NCBI GenBank assembly: GCA_019242065.1
Contig: JAFAWJ010000659.1
Location: forward strand, 1 to 33,271
From: Chloroflexota bacterium
GTDB taxonomy: Bacteria; Chloroflexota; UBA6077; CF-72
Reading direction: 5' to 3'
Length of the DNA: 33,271 bases
A model generated the notes under the pieces. That model had not been told where the DNA came from, did not search any database, and saw nothing but the letters and a program-made list of their open reading frames with translations. Below, piece by piece: positions 1-8,475 of this stretch. Both the position numbers and the translations under genes were made by a program. How positions within the stretch are numbered: position 1 is the first letter of the stretch; each line of letters opens with the position of its first letter.

Positions 1-1
1 G

Positions 2-1447
2 ATCACGACGAGTTCTGGCATCGGTTTCAACGCCACCGGGGGTGGCACGGTGAACGTGACCACGGGTACCAACGCCAATTCGATTACGACGACGACCGGC
101 ACCGCCCTCAACGTGGTCAACACCAGTATCGGCGGGAACGGAATGACGTTCTACAGCATCAACTCGGGTACGTCGTCAACTGGACCCACGAATGCCATCG
201 TGCTGAATTCGACAGGGTCCAGTGGTGGTCTGACCGTGACCGGCGACGGCACCGCTAACCAGAACGGCAGCGGCGGCACCATTCAGCACACGACAGGTGA
301 CTCGGTGTCGCTGACCAGCACCACCAACGTGGTGCTCCAGCGGATGCACATCAACAACAGTGGTGGCAACGGCATCTATGGCACCAACGCCGTAAACGGC
401 TTTGCCCTCGATTGGGCGAGCATGAGTAACAACGGCACGTCCGGAGAGGAGGATGCCGTCCGTTTCGGCAGCGAGCTCACGGCCAGTAGTGGACTGACCG
501 GTAGTGGTCCGACGGGCCCGAATCCCACGCGCATTAGCAACAGCACGCTGGTCGGGTCCTATGAGCGCAACGTGTCGATGTTCAGCTCGCAGGGCACGCT
601 GACGGAGCTCGACGTCCAGAACTCATCCTTCCAGAACGCGCACAATGGCTCGGGCTTTCTGATCGAAACTCGAACAAGCGCCGTGGCGACGGTGATTGTC
701 AGCGGCAGCACGTTCAGCAGCAATTTCTCGGTCGGACTTCAGGGCTCAGCGCTGCCCACGTCGAACCTGACCCTCGAGGTCCTCGGCTCGTCGAGCGCCA
801 ATACGTTCACGAACAACAACGACGGGGTGCTGTGTTCGAACGACGACGGCGCGACGGCGACGTGCACGATCTCTGGTAACACGTTCGTGGGCCAGCCGGG
901 CAATTCCATCTTTGTCGGCAACGGCTCCGATTTGACGACGGCCGGCAGCTTGAACGCCCGGGTGGAGAACAACACGATCACCCAGCCAAACACTGGGAAC
1001 AACAACTCAATCGAGGCCTACCTCAGCGGGAAAGGCACGGTGTCCAACGTGCTCATCAACAACAACACCGTGAGCAACAACGGACAGTTCGACGGCATCA
1101 ACGTGAATACGCCAGATTCAGGCAGCACGCCGACGCTGAACGTCACCCTGACCAACAACAAGGTCACCACTGCCGCAAGTGGAGCCAACGGCATCGACCT
1201 GACACCGCATCAGTCAGCCACCGCCTGCTTCAACGTCACGGGCAACAACGCCACGACGAACGCCAGCGGGCTGCTGGGCATCTTCCTTGCCCAGTTCGGA
1301 TCGGCAACGGTGACCCTCGAGCAAGGCAGTTCCAGTTCCACCGATCCGACGACCGTGCTCAACGCCAACAATACCAGCGTGCCGGCGGCACAAGCCACCG
1401 GCACGATCACTGTCTCCAGCACCGCCAGGTGCAGCACGCCACCCTGA
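2..1447 (+). CDS. Secreted right-handed beta-helix protein, C-terminal part (5' end outside window)
   Basis: The reading frame is open from base 2 and runs without a stop to TGA at 1447, so the true start lies upstream of the window; the GTG at 50 is only an internal codon. The visible 481 residues are rich in Asn, Thr, Ser and Gly. They contain irregular repeats of the type NNTVSNNG, NNKVTTAASG and ISGNTFVGQPGNS, each about 20-30 residues long, as expected for the coils of a parallel beta-helix (pectin-lyase fold, NosD/DUF1565-like). Cysteines are few: a close pair near CSNDDGATATC, one in ACFNVTG, and one in the terminal RCSTPP. No catalytic residues are recognisable. The missing N-terminus probably carries a signal peptide. 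It precedes the tail-collar genes by 35 bases on the same strand, so co-expression is likely. An adhesin or surface-layer role is inference; a polysaccharide lyase is an alternative. Confidence 0.75.
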   Translation: MTTSSGIGFNATGGGTVNVTTGTNANSITTTTGTALNVVNTSIGGNGMTFYSINSGTSSTGPTNAIVLNSTGSSGGLTVTGDGTANQNGSGGTIQHTTGDSVSLTSTTNVVLQRMHINNSGGNGIYGTNAVNGFALDWASMSNNGTSGEEDAVRFGSELTASSGLTGSGPTGPNPTRISNSTLVGSYERNVSMFSSQGTLTELDVQNSSFQNAHNGSGFLIETRTSAVATVIVSGSTFSSNFSVGLQGSALPTSNLTLEVLGSSSANTFTNNNDGVLCSNDDGATATCTISGNTFVGQPGNSIFVGNGSDLTTAGSLNARVENNTITQPNTGNNNSIEAYLSGKGTVSNVLINNNTVSNNGQFDGINVNTPDSGSTPTLNVTLTNNKVTTAASGANGIDLTPHQSATACFNVTGNNATTNASGLLGIFLAQFGSATVTLEQGSSSSTDPTTVLNANNTSVPAAQATGTITVSSTARCSTPP

Positions 1448-1482
1448 CCTGTTTCCAGCCGTAGACCAAGGAGAACCAGCCA

Positions 1483-1983
1483 ATGGCGGAACCGTTTATC
1501 GGCGAGATACGCATGATGAGCTTCGGCTTTCCTCCCAGAGGATGGGCGCTATGCAACGGTCAGTTGCTGCCCATCAACCAGAACCAGGCCCTGTTTTCGC
1601 TGCTCGGGACGACCTACGGCGGCGATGGACGCACGACGTTCGGATTGCCCAACCTCCAGGGTCGAACGCCGCTGCACATGGGCAGCGGCCACACGCTCGG
1701 CGAGACTGGTGGCGAAGCCGCCCACACGTTGTCGATTGCCGAGGTGCCCGCGCACGGCCACGCCGCTCAGGGTTCGAACACGGTCGGTTCGGCGGTCAGC
1801 CCCGTTGGCGGCGTGCTCGCCCAGCGGCCCGCTCAGGTGTATCACGCGCCGACCAATACGGTGGCGATGATGAACGGATCACTGGCCAATTGGGGTGGTG
1901 GTCAACCGCACCCGAACGTGCAACCGTTCCTGACGTTGTCGTTCTGCGTCGCCCTGGTGGGCATTTATCCGTCGCGGAACTGA
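1483..1983 (+). CDS. Phage tail collar domain protein (microcystin-dependent-protein family), copy 1
   Basis: This 166-residue protein begins with EPFIGEIRMMSFGFPPRGWA and continues with the collar core (CNGQLLPINQNQALFSLLGT, TYGGDGRTTFGLPNLQGR). That is the Tail Collar domain (Pfam PF07484) seen in T4 gp12-like short tail fibres and in bacterial MdpB-type proteins. The histidine-bearing AEVPAHGHA segment and the C-terminal QPFLTLSFCVALVGIYPSRN are also typical. ATG at 1483 is preceded by AAGGAGA with an 8-base spacer. No signal peptide is visible, so how it would leave the cell is unknown. It is the first of three paralogues in the same orientation. Function of the cellular family is not established; oligomeric surface or fibre protein is inferred. 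Confidence 0.88.
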   Translation: MAEPFIGEIRMMSFGFPPRGWALCNGQLLPINQNQALFSLLGTTYGGDGRTTFGLPNLQGRTPLHMGSGHTLGETGGEAAHTLSIAEVPAHGHAAQGSNTVGSAVSPVGGVLAQRPAQVYHAPTNTVAMMNGSLANWGGGQPHPNVQPFLTLSFCVALVGIYPSRN

Positions 1984-2001
1984 GGCAGGAAGGACCGAGA
2001 G

Positions 2002-2514
2002 ATGTCAGACCCATACGTTGGCGAAATCCGGATATTCGCTGGCAATTATGCGCCCGCCGGCTGGATGCTCTGTGAGGGCCAGATTCTTCCGATTTCCTCC
2101 TATGACACCCTCTTCAACCTGATTGGCACTCAGTATGGCGGCGACGGCCAACAGACGTTCGCGCTGCCTGACATGCGCGGTCGTCTCCCCATCCACCAGG
2201 GATCAGGCTTCGTCCTGGCCCAGAGTGGCGGAGTCGAGAACGTCACGCTAACGTCTGGCCAGTACCCGACGCACACCCATCCTGTCTACGCTTCAGGTGA
2301 TGCGGCCAACGCGGCGACGCCACAGGGTAACCTGGGTGCGCCCACCCTCAACACGGTGGCGTACACGCAGGTGCCACCGCCAAGCTCGGATGTCTTCGCA
2401 GCCGCGGCGGTAACCACCGCGGCCGGTGGCAACCAATCGCACTCCAACATGCAGCCGTATGGGTGTGTGAACTTCATTATTTCACTGTTCGGTGTCTACC
2501 CCAGCCAATCATAG
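2002..2514 (+). CDS. Phage tail collar domain protein, copy 2
   Basis: This 170-residue paralogue opens with SDPYVGEIRIFAGNYAPAGW, then CEGQILPISSYDTLFNLIGT and QYGGDGQQTFALPDMRGRLP. It keeps the domain order of copy 1: N-terminal collar motif, GGDG turn, histidine-rich YPTHTHP, and C-terminal FIISLFGVYPSQS. It is the most divergent of the three (YDTLFNLIGTQ in place of NxALFSLLGTT, and FIISLFG in place of the FCxAxxG ending), which suggests specialisation rather than recent duplication. The gap to copy 1 is 18 bases, with GGAAGGA upstream of the ATG. The likely role is the same as its neighbours, perhaps as a distinct subunit of a shared assembly; that is inference. Confidence 0.87.
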   Translation: MSDPYVGEIRIFAGNYAPAGWMLCEGQILPISSYDTLFNLIGTQYGGDGQQTFALPDMRGRLPIHQGSGFVLAQSGGVENVTLTSGQYPTHTHPVYASGDAANAATPQGNLGAPTLNTVAYTQVPPPSSDVFAAAAVTTAAGGNQSHSNMQPYGCVNFIISLFGVYPSQS

Positions 2515-2522
2515 GAGCACAC

Positions 2523-3041
2523 GTGGACCCGTTTCTCGCGGAGATTCGCATTCTTCCGTTCAATTTCGCGCCCAGGGGCTGGGCGTTCTGCGATGGACAA
2601 CTGCTGCCGATCTCGCAAAACACCGCCTTGTTTTCACTACTCGGAACCACATACGGTGGCAACGGCACGAGTAACTTTGCGTTGCCGAACCTGCAGGGTA
2701 TGGCGCCCATGCACCCCGGCCAGGGTCCCGGCCTGAGCCTGCATGACCTCGGTGAAACCGGTGGTACCCCGACGGTCACATTGCTCACGCCGCAGGTGCC
2801 CCCGCACACGCATGGCTGGACGGCCTCGGCTCAGCCCGCACAGGACCGCACACCAGGCGGCGAGATCTTCGCCCGCGCCACGGGTGGCGACCTGTACACC
2901 ACCAATACCAGTCAGCTTGTCCAGCTCGCGCCCGGCGCCATCACGCCCGCCGGCGGTGGTCAGGCACACAACAACCTGCAGCCGTATCTGACCCTCAATT
3001 TCTGCATCGCGATGCAGGGCATCTATCCACCGCGCACGTGA
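2523..3041 (+). CDS. Phage tail collar domain protein, copy 3
   Basis: I choose GTG at 2523 (172 residues) over an upstream in-frame start at 2463, which would overlap copy 2 by about 50 bases. An AGGAG ribosome-binding site lies at the end of copy 2, and the family's usual N-terminus (MDPFLAEIRILPFNFAPRGW) starts here. The collar core (CDGQLLPISQNTALFSLLGT, TYGGNGTSNFALPNLQGMAP), the QVPPHTHG histidine motif and the LNFCIAMQGIYPPRT ending are all present. It resembles copy 1 more than copy 2. Its TGA overlaps the GTG start of the GNAT gene (GTGA), so translation of the two is probably coupled. Cellular function is unproven, as for the other copies. Confidence 0.88.
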   Translation: MDPFLAEIRILPFNFAPRGWAFCDGQLLPISQNTALFSLLGTTYGGNGTSNFALPNLQGMAPMHPGQGPGLSLHDLGETGGTPTVTLLTPQVPPHTHGWTASAQPAQDRTPGGEIFARATGGDLYTTNTSQLVQLAPGAITPAGGGQAHNNLQPYLTLNFCIAMQGIYPPRT

Positions 3042-3538
3042 CCCCCAGCCCGGCCACGGTCAACATCGCGCTGCGGCCCATCGAGGCGACCGACGAGCCG
3101 TTCCTCTACACCCTCTACGCGAGCACGCGCCAGTCCGAACTGGACCTGGTCGACTGGACCGACGCGGCCAAAGCTGCGTTTCTGCGGCAGCAGTTCGCGG
3201 CCCAGCACACCTACTATCAGGCGCACTATCTTGGCGCCGCGTTTGAGCTGATCCTGCTCGACAGGCACCCGATCGGTCGCCTGTACGTCGCGCGCTGGCC
3301 CGACCAGATCCGCGTCGTCGACATCGCCCTGCTGCCCGAATACCGCGGTTCAGGCATCGGGACGTATCTCTTGCGGGCGCTGCAGCGAGAATCGTCGGCC
3401 ACGGACAAGCCGCTGACGATTCACGTCGAGCGCTTCAATCCTGCCCTGGCGCTGTACACGCGCCTGGGGTTCACCCAGAAAGAAGACCGCGGTGTGTATC
3501 TCCTGCTCGAGTGGTCTCAGCTGAAGATCGCTTCGTAA
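3038..3538 (+). CDS. GNAT family N-acetyltransferase
   Basis: This 166-residue protein has the GCN5-related fold: an N-terminal beta strand and helix (IALRPIEATDEPFLYTLYAS), a central motif A (VDIALLPEYRGSGIGTYLLR) whose RGSGIG is the acetyl-CoA pyrophosphate loop, and a C-terminal NPALALYTRLGF motif B. The length is normal for a single-domain GNAT. The GTG start overlaps the stop of tail-collar copy 3 by four bases, so it belongs to that operon. A GNAT next to tail-collar genes recurs in other bacteria to my recollection. It may acetylate one of those proteins or a small metabolite, but the substrate cannot be read from the sequence. Its last 22 bases overlap the convergent DUF6916-like gene. 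Confidence 0.88.
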   Translation: MTPSPATVNIALRPIEATDEPFLYTLYASTRQSELDLVDWTDAAKAAFLRQQFAAQHTYYQAHYLGAAFELILLDRHPIGRLYVARWPDQIRVVDIALLPEYRGSGIGTYLLRALQRESSATDKPLTIHVERFNPALALYTRLGFTQKEDRGVYLLLEWSQLKIAS

Positions 3539-3807
3539 CACATGCCGAGCTTGTCCGGACCGACGGGCACCAGAAAAAGCTCGAGCTCGCCCAGCGCCGC
3601 GTGCTCCAGCCGGTAGATGCGCTGGACCGCCAGCGGCGTCCGCGGTCCCCGAAAGACCAGCGAAAAGGGCTGACGTGCCGCAAGCGCGGGTGCCTCGATC
3701 GATCTGGCTTCGATCAGCTCGACATCCCACGTCTGTTCCGGATCCACGTGCATCCGGAACAGGCTGCCCACCAGGGGTGCAAAGGTCTCGACGCTGAGCG
3801 CCTTCAC
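3517..3807 (-). CDS. DUF6916-like small protein
   Basis: This 96-residue product is hidden inside a longer open frame. It starts at GTG (complement of 3805-3807), which overlaps the glucosidase TGA as GTGA, so translation is probably coupled. The sequence runs [20 protein letters not shown], then [35 protein letters not shown] and [13 protein letters not shown]. This pattern ([34 protein letters not shown]) matches what I recall of DUF6916, a family often found beside tail-collar genes. No signal peptide or catalytic motif is visible. It is placed convergent to the GNAT gene and overlaps its last 22 bases. The family assignment is from memory and should be confirmed by an HMM search. Confidence 0.72.
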   Translation of the reverse strand: MKALSVETFAPLVGSLFRMHVDPEQTWDVELIEARSIEAPALAARQPFSLVFRGPRTPLAVQRIYRLEHAALGELELFLVPVGPDKLGMCYEAIFS

Positions 3808-6500
3808 AAGTTCGCCACCAGCGCGGTCCAGCCCGTCTGATGGCTGGCTCCCAGACCGGCACCGGTGTCGCCATGGAAATACTCGTAGAACAACACGTTG
3901 TCGCGCCAGTGCGGATCTGACTGCAGCAGCGGATTGGGGCCAAAGACGGGCCGACAGCCGTCCTCGCCGCGCTGGAACAGTCGCGTCAGCCGCCGTGAGA
4001 GCTCCATCGAGATCTCGCGCAGTGTCATTTGCCGACCTGAGCCCGTCGGGCACTCCACCAGGAAGTCATCCCCATAGTAGTGGTGGAACTTCTGCAATGC
4101 TTCGATGAGAAGATAGTTGATCGGCATCCACACTGGACCGCGCCAGTTGGAGTTGCCGCCAAACATTCCCGTTCGCGATTCCGCCGGTTCGTAGCCGATC
4201 TGGTAACGCGCACCTTCGAGGTCGAGAGTGAACGGGTGCTCCTGGTGGAATTTGCTGACCGAGCGGATTCCGTAATCGCTCAAAAACTCGTTCGGGTCCA
4301 GCATGCGACGCAGCAGCCGCTGCATGCGGCCGCTACGCACGAGCGCCAGCAGGCGCCGCTCGCCCAGGCCAGGTTCGTGCCAGCGCGAGATCAACGAGCC
4401 CAGCTCGGGGCGATTCGCCAGCACCCACTCGAGTCGGGTCTTGAATTGCGGCATGCGCTCCAGCAGGTCTGGCTCGATCGTCTCCACCGCCAGGAGCGGA
4501 ATCAGCCCGACCAGCGACCGCACGCGCAGCCGGTGGATCTCGCTGGCCGGCGTGTGCAGCACGTCGTAGAAGAACTCGTCATCTTCGTCCCAGAGCGCGA
4601 AGCCTTTGCCGCCCACGTTGTTCATGGCACTGGCCACGTACAGGAAATGCTGGAAGAATTTGTTGGCGATCTCCTCGTAGGCGTCGTTTTCGCGCGCCAG
4701 CTCGAGGGCCATGACCAGCATGTTGAGGCAGTACATGCCCATCCAGGCGGTGCCGTCGGACTGTTCCAGGTTGCCGCCGGTGGGCAGCGCGATGCTGCGA
4801 TCGAAGACGCCGATATTGTCGAGTCCCAGGAAGCCGCCCTGAAAGACGTTCAGCCCATTCGGGTCCTTGCGATTGACCCACCAGGTGAAGTTCAGCAGCA
4901 GCTTGTGGAAAACGCGCTCGAGGAAGCCGCGGTCGCCCGTTCCCGTCAGTTCCCGGTCGATCTGGTAGACGCGCCACGCTGCCCAGCCATGCACCGGTGG
5001 ATTGACGTCGTCAAAGGCCCACTCGTACGCCGGGATCTGGCCGTTCGGGTGCATGTACCACTCACGCAGCATGATCGTCAGTTGGTCTTTGGCGAACTCC
5101 GGGTCGACATACGCGAGTGGGACGCAATGGAAGGCCAGGTCCCACGCAGCGAACCAGGGATATTCCCACGCGTCCGGAACCGACAGCACGTGCGTGGTGT
5201 TGAAGTGTGCCCAGCCGGAATTGCGTCCGTAGGCACGCTCCGGCGGTGGCGGCGGGCCAGCCGGATCACCCACGATCCACTGCGGCTGGTCCCAGATATA
5301 CACCTGCTTGGACCACAGCAAACCGGCGTACGCCTGACGCCGCACGCGGCGCTCGTCCTCGGAGAGTCCCTGCACGCCGGGCATCGTCGCGTAGAACTCG
5401 TCGGCCTCCGCATGGCGGTCGGCAAACACGTCGGAAATGGCGGCGAACGGCGCGGCGTGTCGCTCGGAGGACAGTCGCAGCACGCGTGTTTCTGTTGCAC
5501 CCGGCCCCAGCAGGAGTCGGTAGTCGGTCGCCAGCATGGTGCCGCGGTTGGCTGGATTGACCGCGTCGCGTCGACCATTCACCACCGCGGCGTCGATGGC
5601 GTCCTTCGTGTAGGGCGTGCGATTGGGCACCCGCCACAGGCGCTGCAGATTGGTCTCGTTCTCGGTGAACAGCAGTTGGGGTGCGTCCTGCCAGTACAAC
5701 CAGTACCTCCCGAGCGCGGGATGGAGGGCTTCCGCGCACGGCTCGCCGGGCACCGCGGCGAGTGACGGCCGCGTCGTATCGCGTCCCCACGACCAGGTAT
5801 TCCGGAACCAGAGCGTCGGCAGCAGGTGCAATGGCGCCGGATCCGGACCATGATTGGTGGCCGTGATGCGGATGCAGATATCGGTTGGACTGGCCTTGGC
5901 GTATTCGACTGTGACGTCGAAATATCTCAGGTCGGCGAAGACGCCGGTGTCCAGGAGCTCCAGCTCCGGGTCCAATCGTGTCCGCCGCGCGTTGCCGTCT
6001 CTGAGCTGGTCGTACGGGAAGGCGCGTTGCGGGTACCGATATAGCGCACGCATGTACGAGTGGGTGGGCGTGCCATCCAGGTACCAGTAATACTCCTTGA
6101 CGTCCTCGCCGTGGTTGCCCTGCGGTCCCGTCAAGCCGAACAGACGCTGCTTGAGGTGCGAGTCAGCTTCGTTCCACACTGCAAGCGCAAAGCACAGGCG
6201 CATCTGGTCGTCGCACAGTCCCAGCAGTCCGTCTTCTCCCCAGCGGTAGGCGCGCGAGCCGGAGTGGTCGTACGGGAAAAAGTCCCAGGCGCGCCCGTCG
6301 ATCGAATAGTCTTCGCGCACCGTGCCCCACTGCCGTTCGGCCAGATACGTTCCCCAGCGATGCCAGGGCACGGCGCCGCTGAGCTGGCCGGTTCCGGCTT
6401 CGCGGCTGGTGGCCGCCTGGCCGCGTGAGCTGGCCAGTCGCAGACGTTCAGGATCGGAGTTCAACGCCTGCGTTGTATCCGCCCCCGACTCGGGTGACAA
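3804..6500 (-). CDS. GH63/MGH1-like glycoside hydrolase (glucosidase)
   Basis: The 898-residue protein matches the large bacterial 'glucosidase' family of clan GH-G (GH63, MGH1-like (alpha/alpha)6 barrel). The conserved N-terminal signature [11 protein letters not shown] is followed by [17 protein letters not shown], then [20 protein letters not shown] with H-G-E-D. In the barrel, [13 protein letters not shown] (about residues 447-459) carries the likely acid Asp. Near the C-terminus, [20 protein letters not shown] (about 870-889) carries the likely base Glu. [12 protein letters not shown] lines the active site. There is no signal peptide, so it is probably cytoplasmic and acts on imported alpha-glucosides. 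The TTG at 6500 has no good ribosome-binding site; a TTG at 6464, shortly before the family homology begins, is an alternative. It lies 29 bases after the sugar-binding lipoprotein gene. Confidence 0.88.
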   Translation of the reverse strand: MSPESGADTTQALNSDPERLRLASSRGQAATSREAGTGQLSGAVPWHRWGTYLAERQWGTVREDYSIDGRAWDFFPYDHSGSRAYRWGEDGLLGLCDDQMRLCFALAVWNEADSHLKQRLFGLTGPQGNHGEDVKEYYWYLDGTPTHSYMRALYRYPQRAFPYDQLRDGNARRTRLDPELELLDTGVFADLRYFDVTVEYAKASPTDICIRITATNHGPDPAPLHLLPTLWFRNTWSWGRDTTRPSLAAVPGEPCAEALHPALGRYWLYWQDAPQLLFTENETNLQRLWRVPNRTPYTKDAIDAAVVNGRRDAVNPANRGTMLATDYRLLLGPGATETRVLRLSSERHAAPFAAISDVFADRHAEADEFYATMPGVQGLSEDERRVRRQAYAGLLWSKQVYIWDQPQWIVGDPAGPPPPPERAYGRNSGWAHFNTTHVLSVPDAWEYPWFAAWDLAFHCVPLAYVDPEFAKDQLTIMLREWYMHPNGQIPAYEWAFDDVNPPVHGWAAWRVYQIDRELTGTGDRGFLERVFHKLLLNFTWWVNRKDPNGLNVFQGGFLGLDNIGVFDRSIALPTGGNLEQSDGTAWMGMYCLNMLVMALELARENDAYEEIANKFFQHFLYVASAMNNVGGKGFALWDEDDEFFYDVLHTPASEIHRLRVRSLVGLIPLLAVETIEPDLLERMPQFKTRLEWVLANRPELGSLISRWHEPGLGERRLLALVRSGRMQRLLRRMLDPNEFLSDYGIRSVSKFHQEHPFTLDLEGARYQIGYEPAESRTGMFGGNSNWRGPVWMPINYLLIEALQKFHHYYGDDFLVECPTGSGRQMTLREISMELSRRLTRLFQRGEDGCRPVFGPNPLLQSDPHWRDNVLFYEYFHGDTGAGLGASHQTGWTALVANL

Positions 6501-6529
6501 GCGGAGGCGGAGGCAGCCACTGGACTCCG

Positions 6530-8356
6530 TCAGCCGTGGGCCGCCGCGATGGCCTGCTCGAATTCTTGCCGCATCTGATTGCCGCCCCCGGTCTGCCAGC
6601 TTTTGACGGATTGATCGAACGCCTCCAGCGGCTGGCGCCCGACGACAATGTCATTCAACTGGTCGTTCAATGCGCTGTTGAGCGCCGGCGATTTGCTCGC
6701 GTTGGTCGGCGAATAATAGGGATCGGTCGGATTCGCCGACAGGTACGGATAAATCGACTTCTGCACCTCGTGCATGACCGGCGTGTTCTGGGGCGTCTGT
6801 GGCCAGTACAGCACGTTGGGTGCCCGCGTCAGATAGTGGAATGGAACAGTCGCGTCCGCCTTGCCCCGGTCGGTCAGAATCGGATTGCCGTTGTCGTCCG
6901 GAGTCCAGTGGACATCCTTCAGGCCATACGTCTTCAGCAGGTACTCCTGCGTGCCGAGCGGTGCCGCCAACCAGTTGAGCACCCGCAGAATCTCTTTGAT
7001 GCGCTCGGGCGGCGCCTGCTTGATCACGCTGTAGCCAAGAATGCCGCTGGTTGGCCAGTACGTCGGCGTGCCGCCGTCCACCGCCGGAAACGGAGCCAGC
7101 ACTTGCGGGCTACCGGGCGGGTCGCGCCGCGCGGCTGCCGCCCAGAACAGGTCTGAAGCGACCGCGAACGCGTCCATGCGGAACGCAAATCTCTCCGCTG
7201 CCATGTCATTGCGCGCGCTGACCAGGTTGTATTGCAGAGCGTTGGGGGTATACGCGCCGGCCGCCCATAGATCACGCGCGTAGCCGACGGCCGCGCGATA
7301 CTGGTCGGTCTCGAGCGTATTGGTCAGGGAGCCGGTCTTCGGGTCCAGTTGCCACATGTTGGGAGCGCCGAAGATGCCCGTCATCCAGCCGTTGGTCATC
7401 CCCATGCCGACGGCATTTTCTGCTCCGAGTCCGTACAGATTCCGGTCAGGCTGCGTGAAGTGCACCGCCAGTTGTTTGTAGTCGTCGGCGTTGCCCGGGC
7501 GCGCCAGCCCGTCGGCGTCGAGCAGGTCCTGGTGGACCCAGTGCACCCACAGGTACAGCGAATTCGCGCACGGAATGCCATAGATGGTGTTGTTGAGCAC
7601 CATCTGGCGCCAGGCGATGGTGGGAATGTTGGCCAGATTCGGGTAGTCCTTGACGGCGTCTCCGCTCAGATACGGCGTCAGGTCCGCCATCTGGGTCTTG
7701 AGGAAGGTCGGGTATTCGGGGATCACGGCGCCGGGCGCGATATACAGGATGTCCGGCAGATCGCCGCCGGCGACCACCGTTGGCAGCTTGACCGTTGCGT
7801 AGTCGGCTTGCGCCTGAATGCTGATTTTGAGTGTGACGCCCAGGGCCTGGTTGACGGCCTGCCACAGCTGGTTCGACTCCATGGGCGTCGGCGGGGCGCC
7901 GGTGGTCCACGTGACGGCCGAGACCTCGCTGCCGAGGCCGGGTGTGTCCTGGACCGACTTGAGCGGGTTGGCGGGGTAATTGATGAAGCCGGCGTCGAGC
8001 AGCCCGTCGTCCGAGGCGGGGATGTCGGGGTTGACGCCCGCGAGCGGCACGTGGGTTGGCAGCTGGACAGCCGCGCCCGTGGCCGCCGTCGCGACAGGCG
8101 CCAGCGTCGCAGGCGCGACCGTCGCGGGAGCTGCCGTTGCGGGAGCGGTGCCGCCGCTGGCCGCGCTGGTCGGCGCCGCGCCGCCGGTGGCTGACTGCAC
8201 CGGCGCGCTGGCACTCGTGGGCTGCGCGCCGGATGGTGGCGGCGTCGAGCCCGTCGCCGTACACGCTGCCAGAAGCTGCACTCCCCCGAGCATCAGTGCC
8301 CCCGCCCCGACGCGCAAAAACGACCGACGAGTCATCGCCAGCCCACGATTCGTCAT
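6530..8356 (-). CDS. Extracellular solute-binding lipoprotein (CUT1 sugar ABC importer, LipO/YtcQ-like)
   Basis: The start is ATG at 8356, because GGGAGG lies 5-6 bases upstream; an in-frame codon at 8377 lacks this. The 608-residue product begins with a Tat-like motif ([12 protein letters not shown]) and a lipobox (LLAAC), then a low-complexity Ala/Thr/Pro linker of about 90 residues that would tether the domain to the membrane. The mature part resembles long family-1 sugar-binding proteins: [20 protein letters not shown], a hinge region, and a late [20 protein letters not shown] motif typical of the LipO group. Binding of an oligosaccharide is inferred from the family and from the adjacent glucosidase. 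No permease or ATPase gene for it occurs in the window, so it must use distant partners. Confidence 0.88.
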   Translation of the reverse strand: MTNRGLAMTRRSFLRVGAGALMLGGVQLLAACTATGSTPPPSGAQPTSASAPVQSATGGAAPTSAASGGTAPATAAPATVAPATLAPVATAATGAAVQLPTHVPLAGVNPDIPASDDGLLDAGFINYPANPLKSVQDTPGLGSEVSAVTWTTGAPPTPMESNQLWQAVNQALGVTLKISIQAQADYATVKLPTVVAGGDLPDILYIAPGAVIPEYPTFLKTQMADLTPYLSGDAVKDYPNLANIPTIAWRQMVLNNTIYGIPCANSLYLWVHWVHQDLLDADGLARPGNADDYKQLAVHFTQPDRNLYGLGAENAVGMGMTNGWMTGIFGAPNMWQLDPKTGSLTNTLETDQYRAAVGYARDLWAAGAYTPNALQYNLVSARNDMAAERFAFRMDAFAVASDLFWAAAARRDPPGSPQVLAPFPAVDGGTPTYWPTSGILGYSVIKQAPPERIKEILRVLNWLAAPLGTQEYLLKTYGLKDVHWTPDDNGNPILTDRGKADATVPFHYLTRAPNVLYWPQTPQNTPVMHEVQKSIYPYLSANPTDPYYSPTNASKSPALNSALNDQLNDIVVGRQPLEAFDQSVKSWQTGGGNQMRQEFEQAIAAAHG

Positions 8357-8375
8357 ACGAGCCTCCCTCGCGGCC

Positions 8376-8381
8376 ACTATA
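8376..8381 (-). promoter_or_regulatory. Possible -10 element (TATAGT) for the sugar-binding lipoprotein operon
   Basis: TATAGT reads on the minus strand 20 bases upstream of ATG 8356, which would give a leader of about 13 bases containing the GGGAGG ribosome-binding site. I see no good -35 hexamer at 17 bases (the sequence there is AAGGAA), so this is weak. Confidence 0.25.
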
Positions 8382-8475
8382 CCGCTGCGAGTTACAGGTT
8401 CCTTGCGCTGTTAGGCCCAGGCAAGCTACCGTCTTAGGACCTACGAAGATCGCGTGGCGAGGGAGGTTCCCAGTT

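Noticed and set aside
1483..3041. A prophage or tailocin remnant
   Set aside because: Only collar domains are present. There is no tube, sheath, baseplate, capsid, integrase, lysis gene or attachment site in the window.
4080..5765. A 561-codon open frame antisense to the glucosidase
   Set aside because: It is the complement of a gene with very high third-position GC, its product is low-complexity and Gln/Arg/His-rich, and no known domain is visible. The sense gene has full family homology.
8260..8292. GTTACAGGTT-like similarity between the region near 8395 and the end of the small membrane gene near 28280
   Set aside because: The match is short with a gap, one copy is intergenic and the other coding, and no further copies were seen; likely chance.
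8382..8475. A Fur box upstream of the iron-type ABC operon
   Set aside because: No 19-base GATAATGATAATCATTATC-like palindrome is visible in the intergenic sequence.
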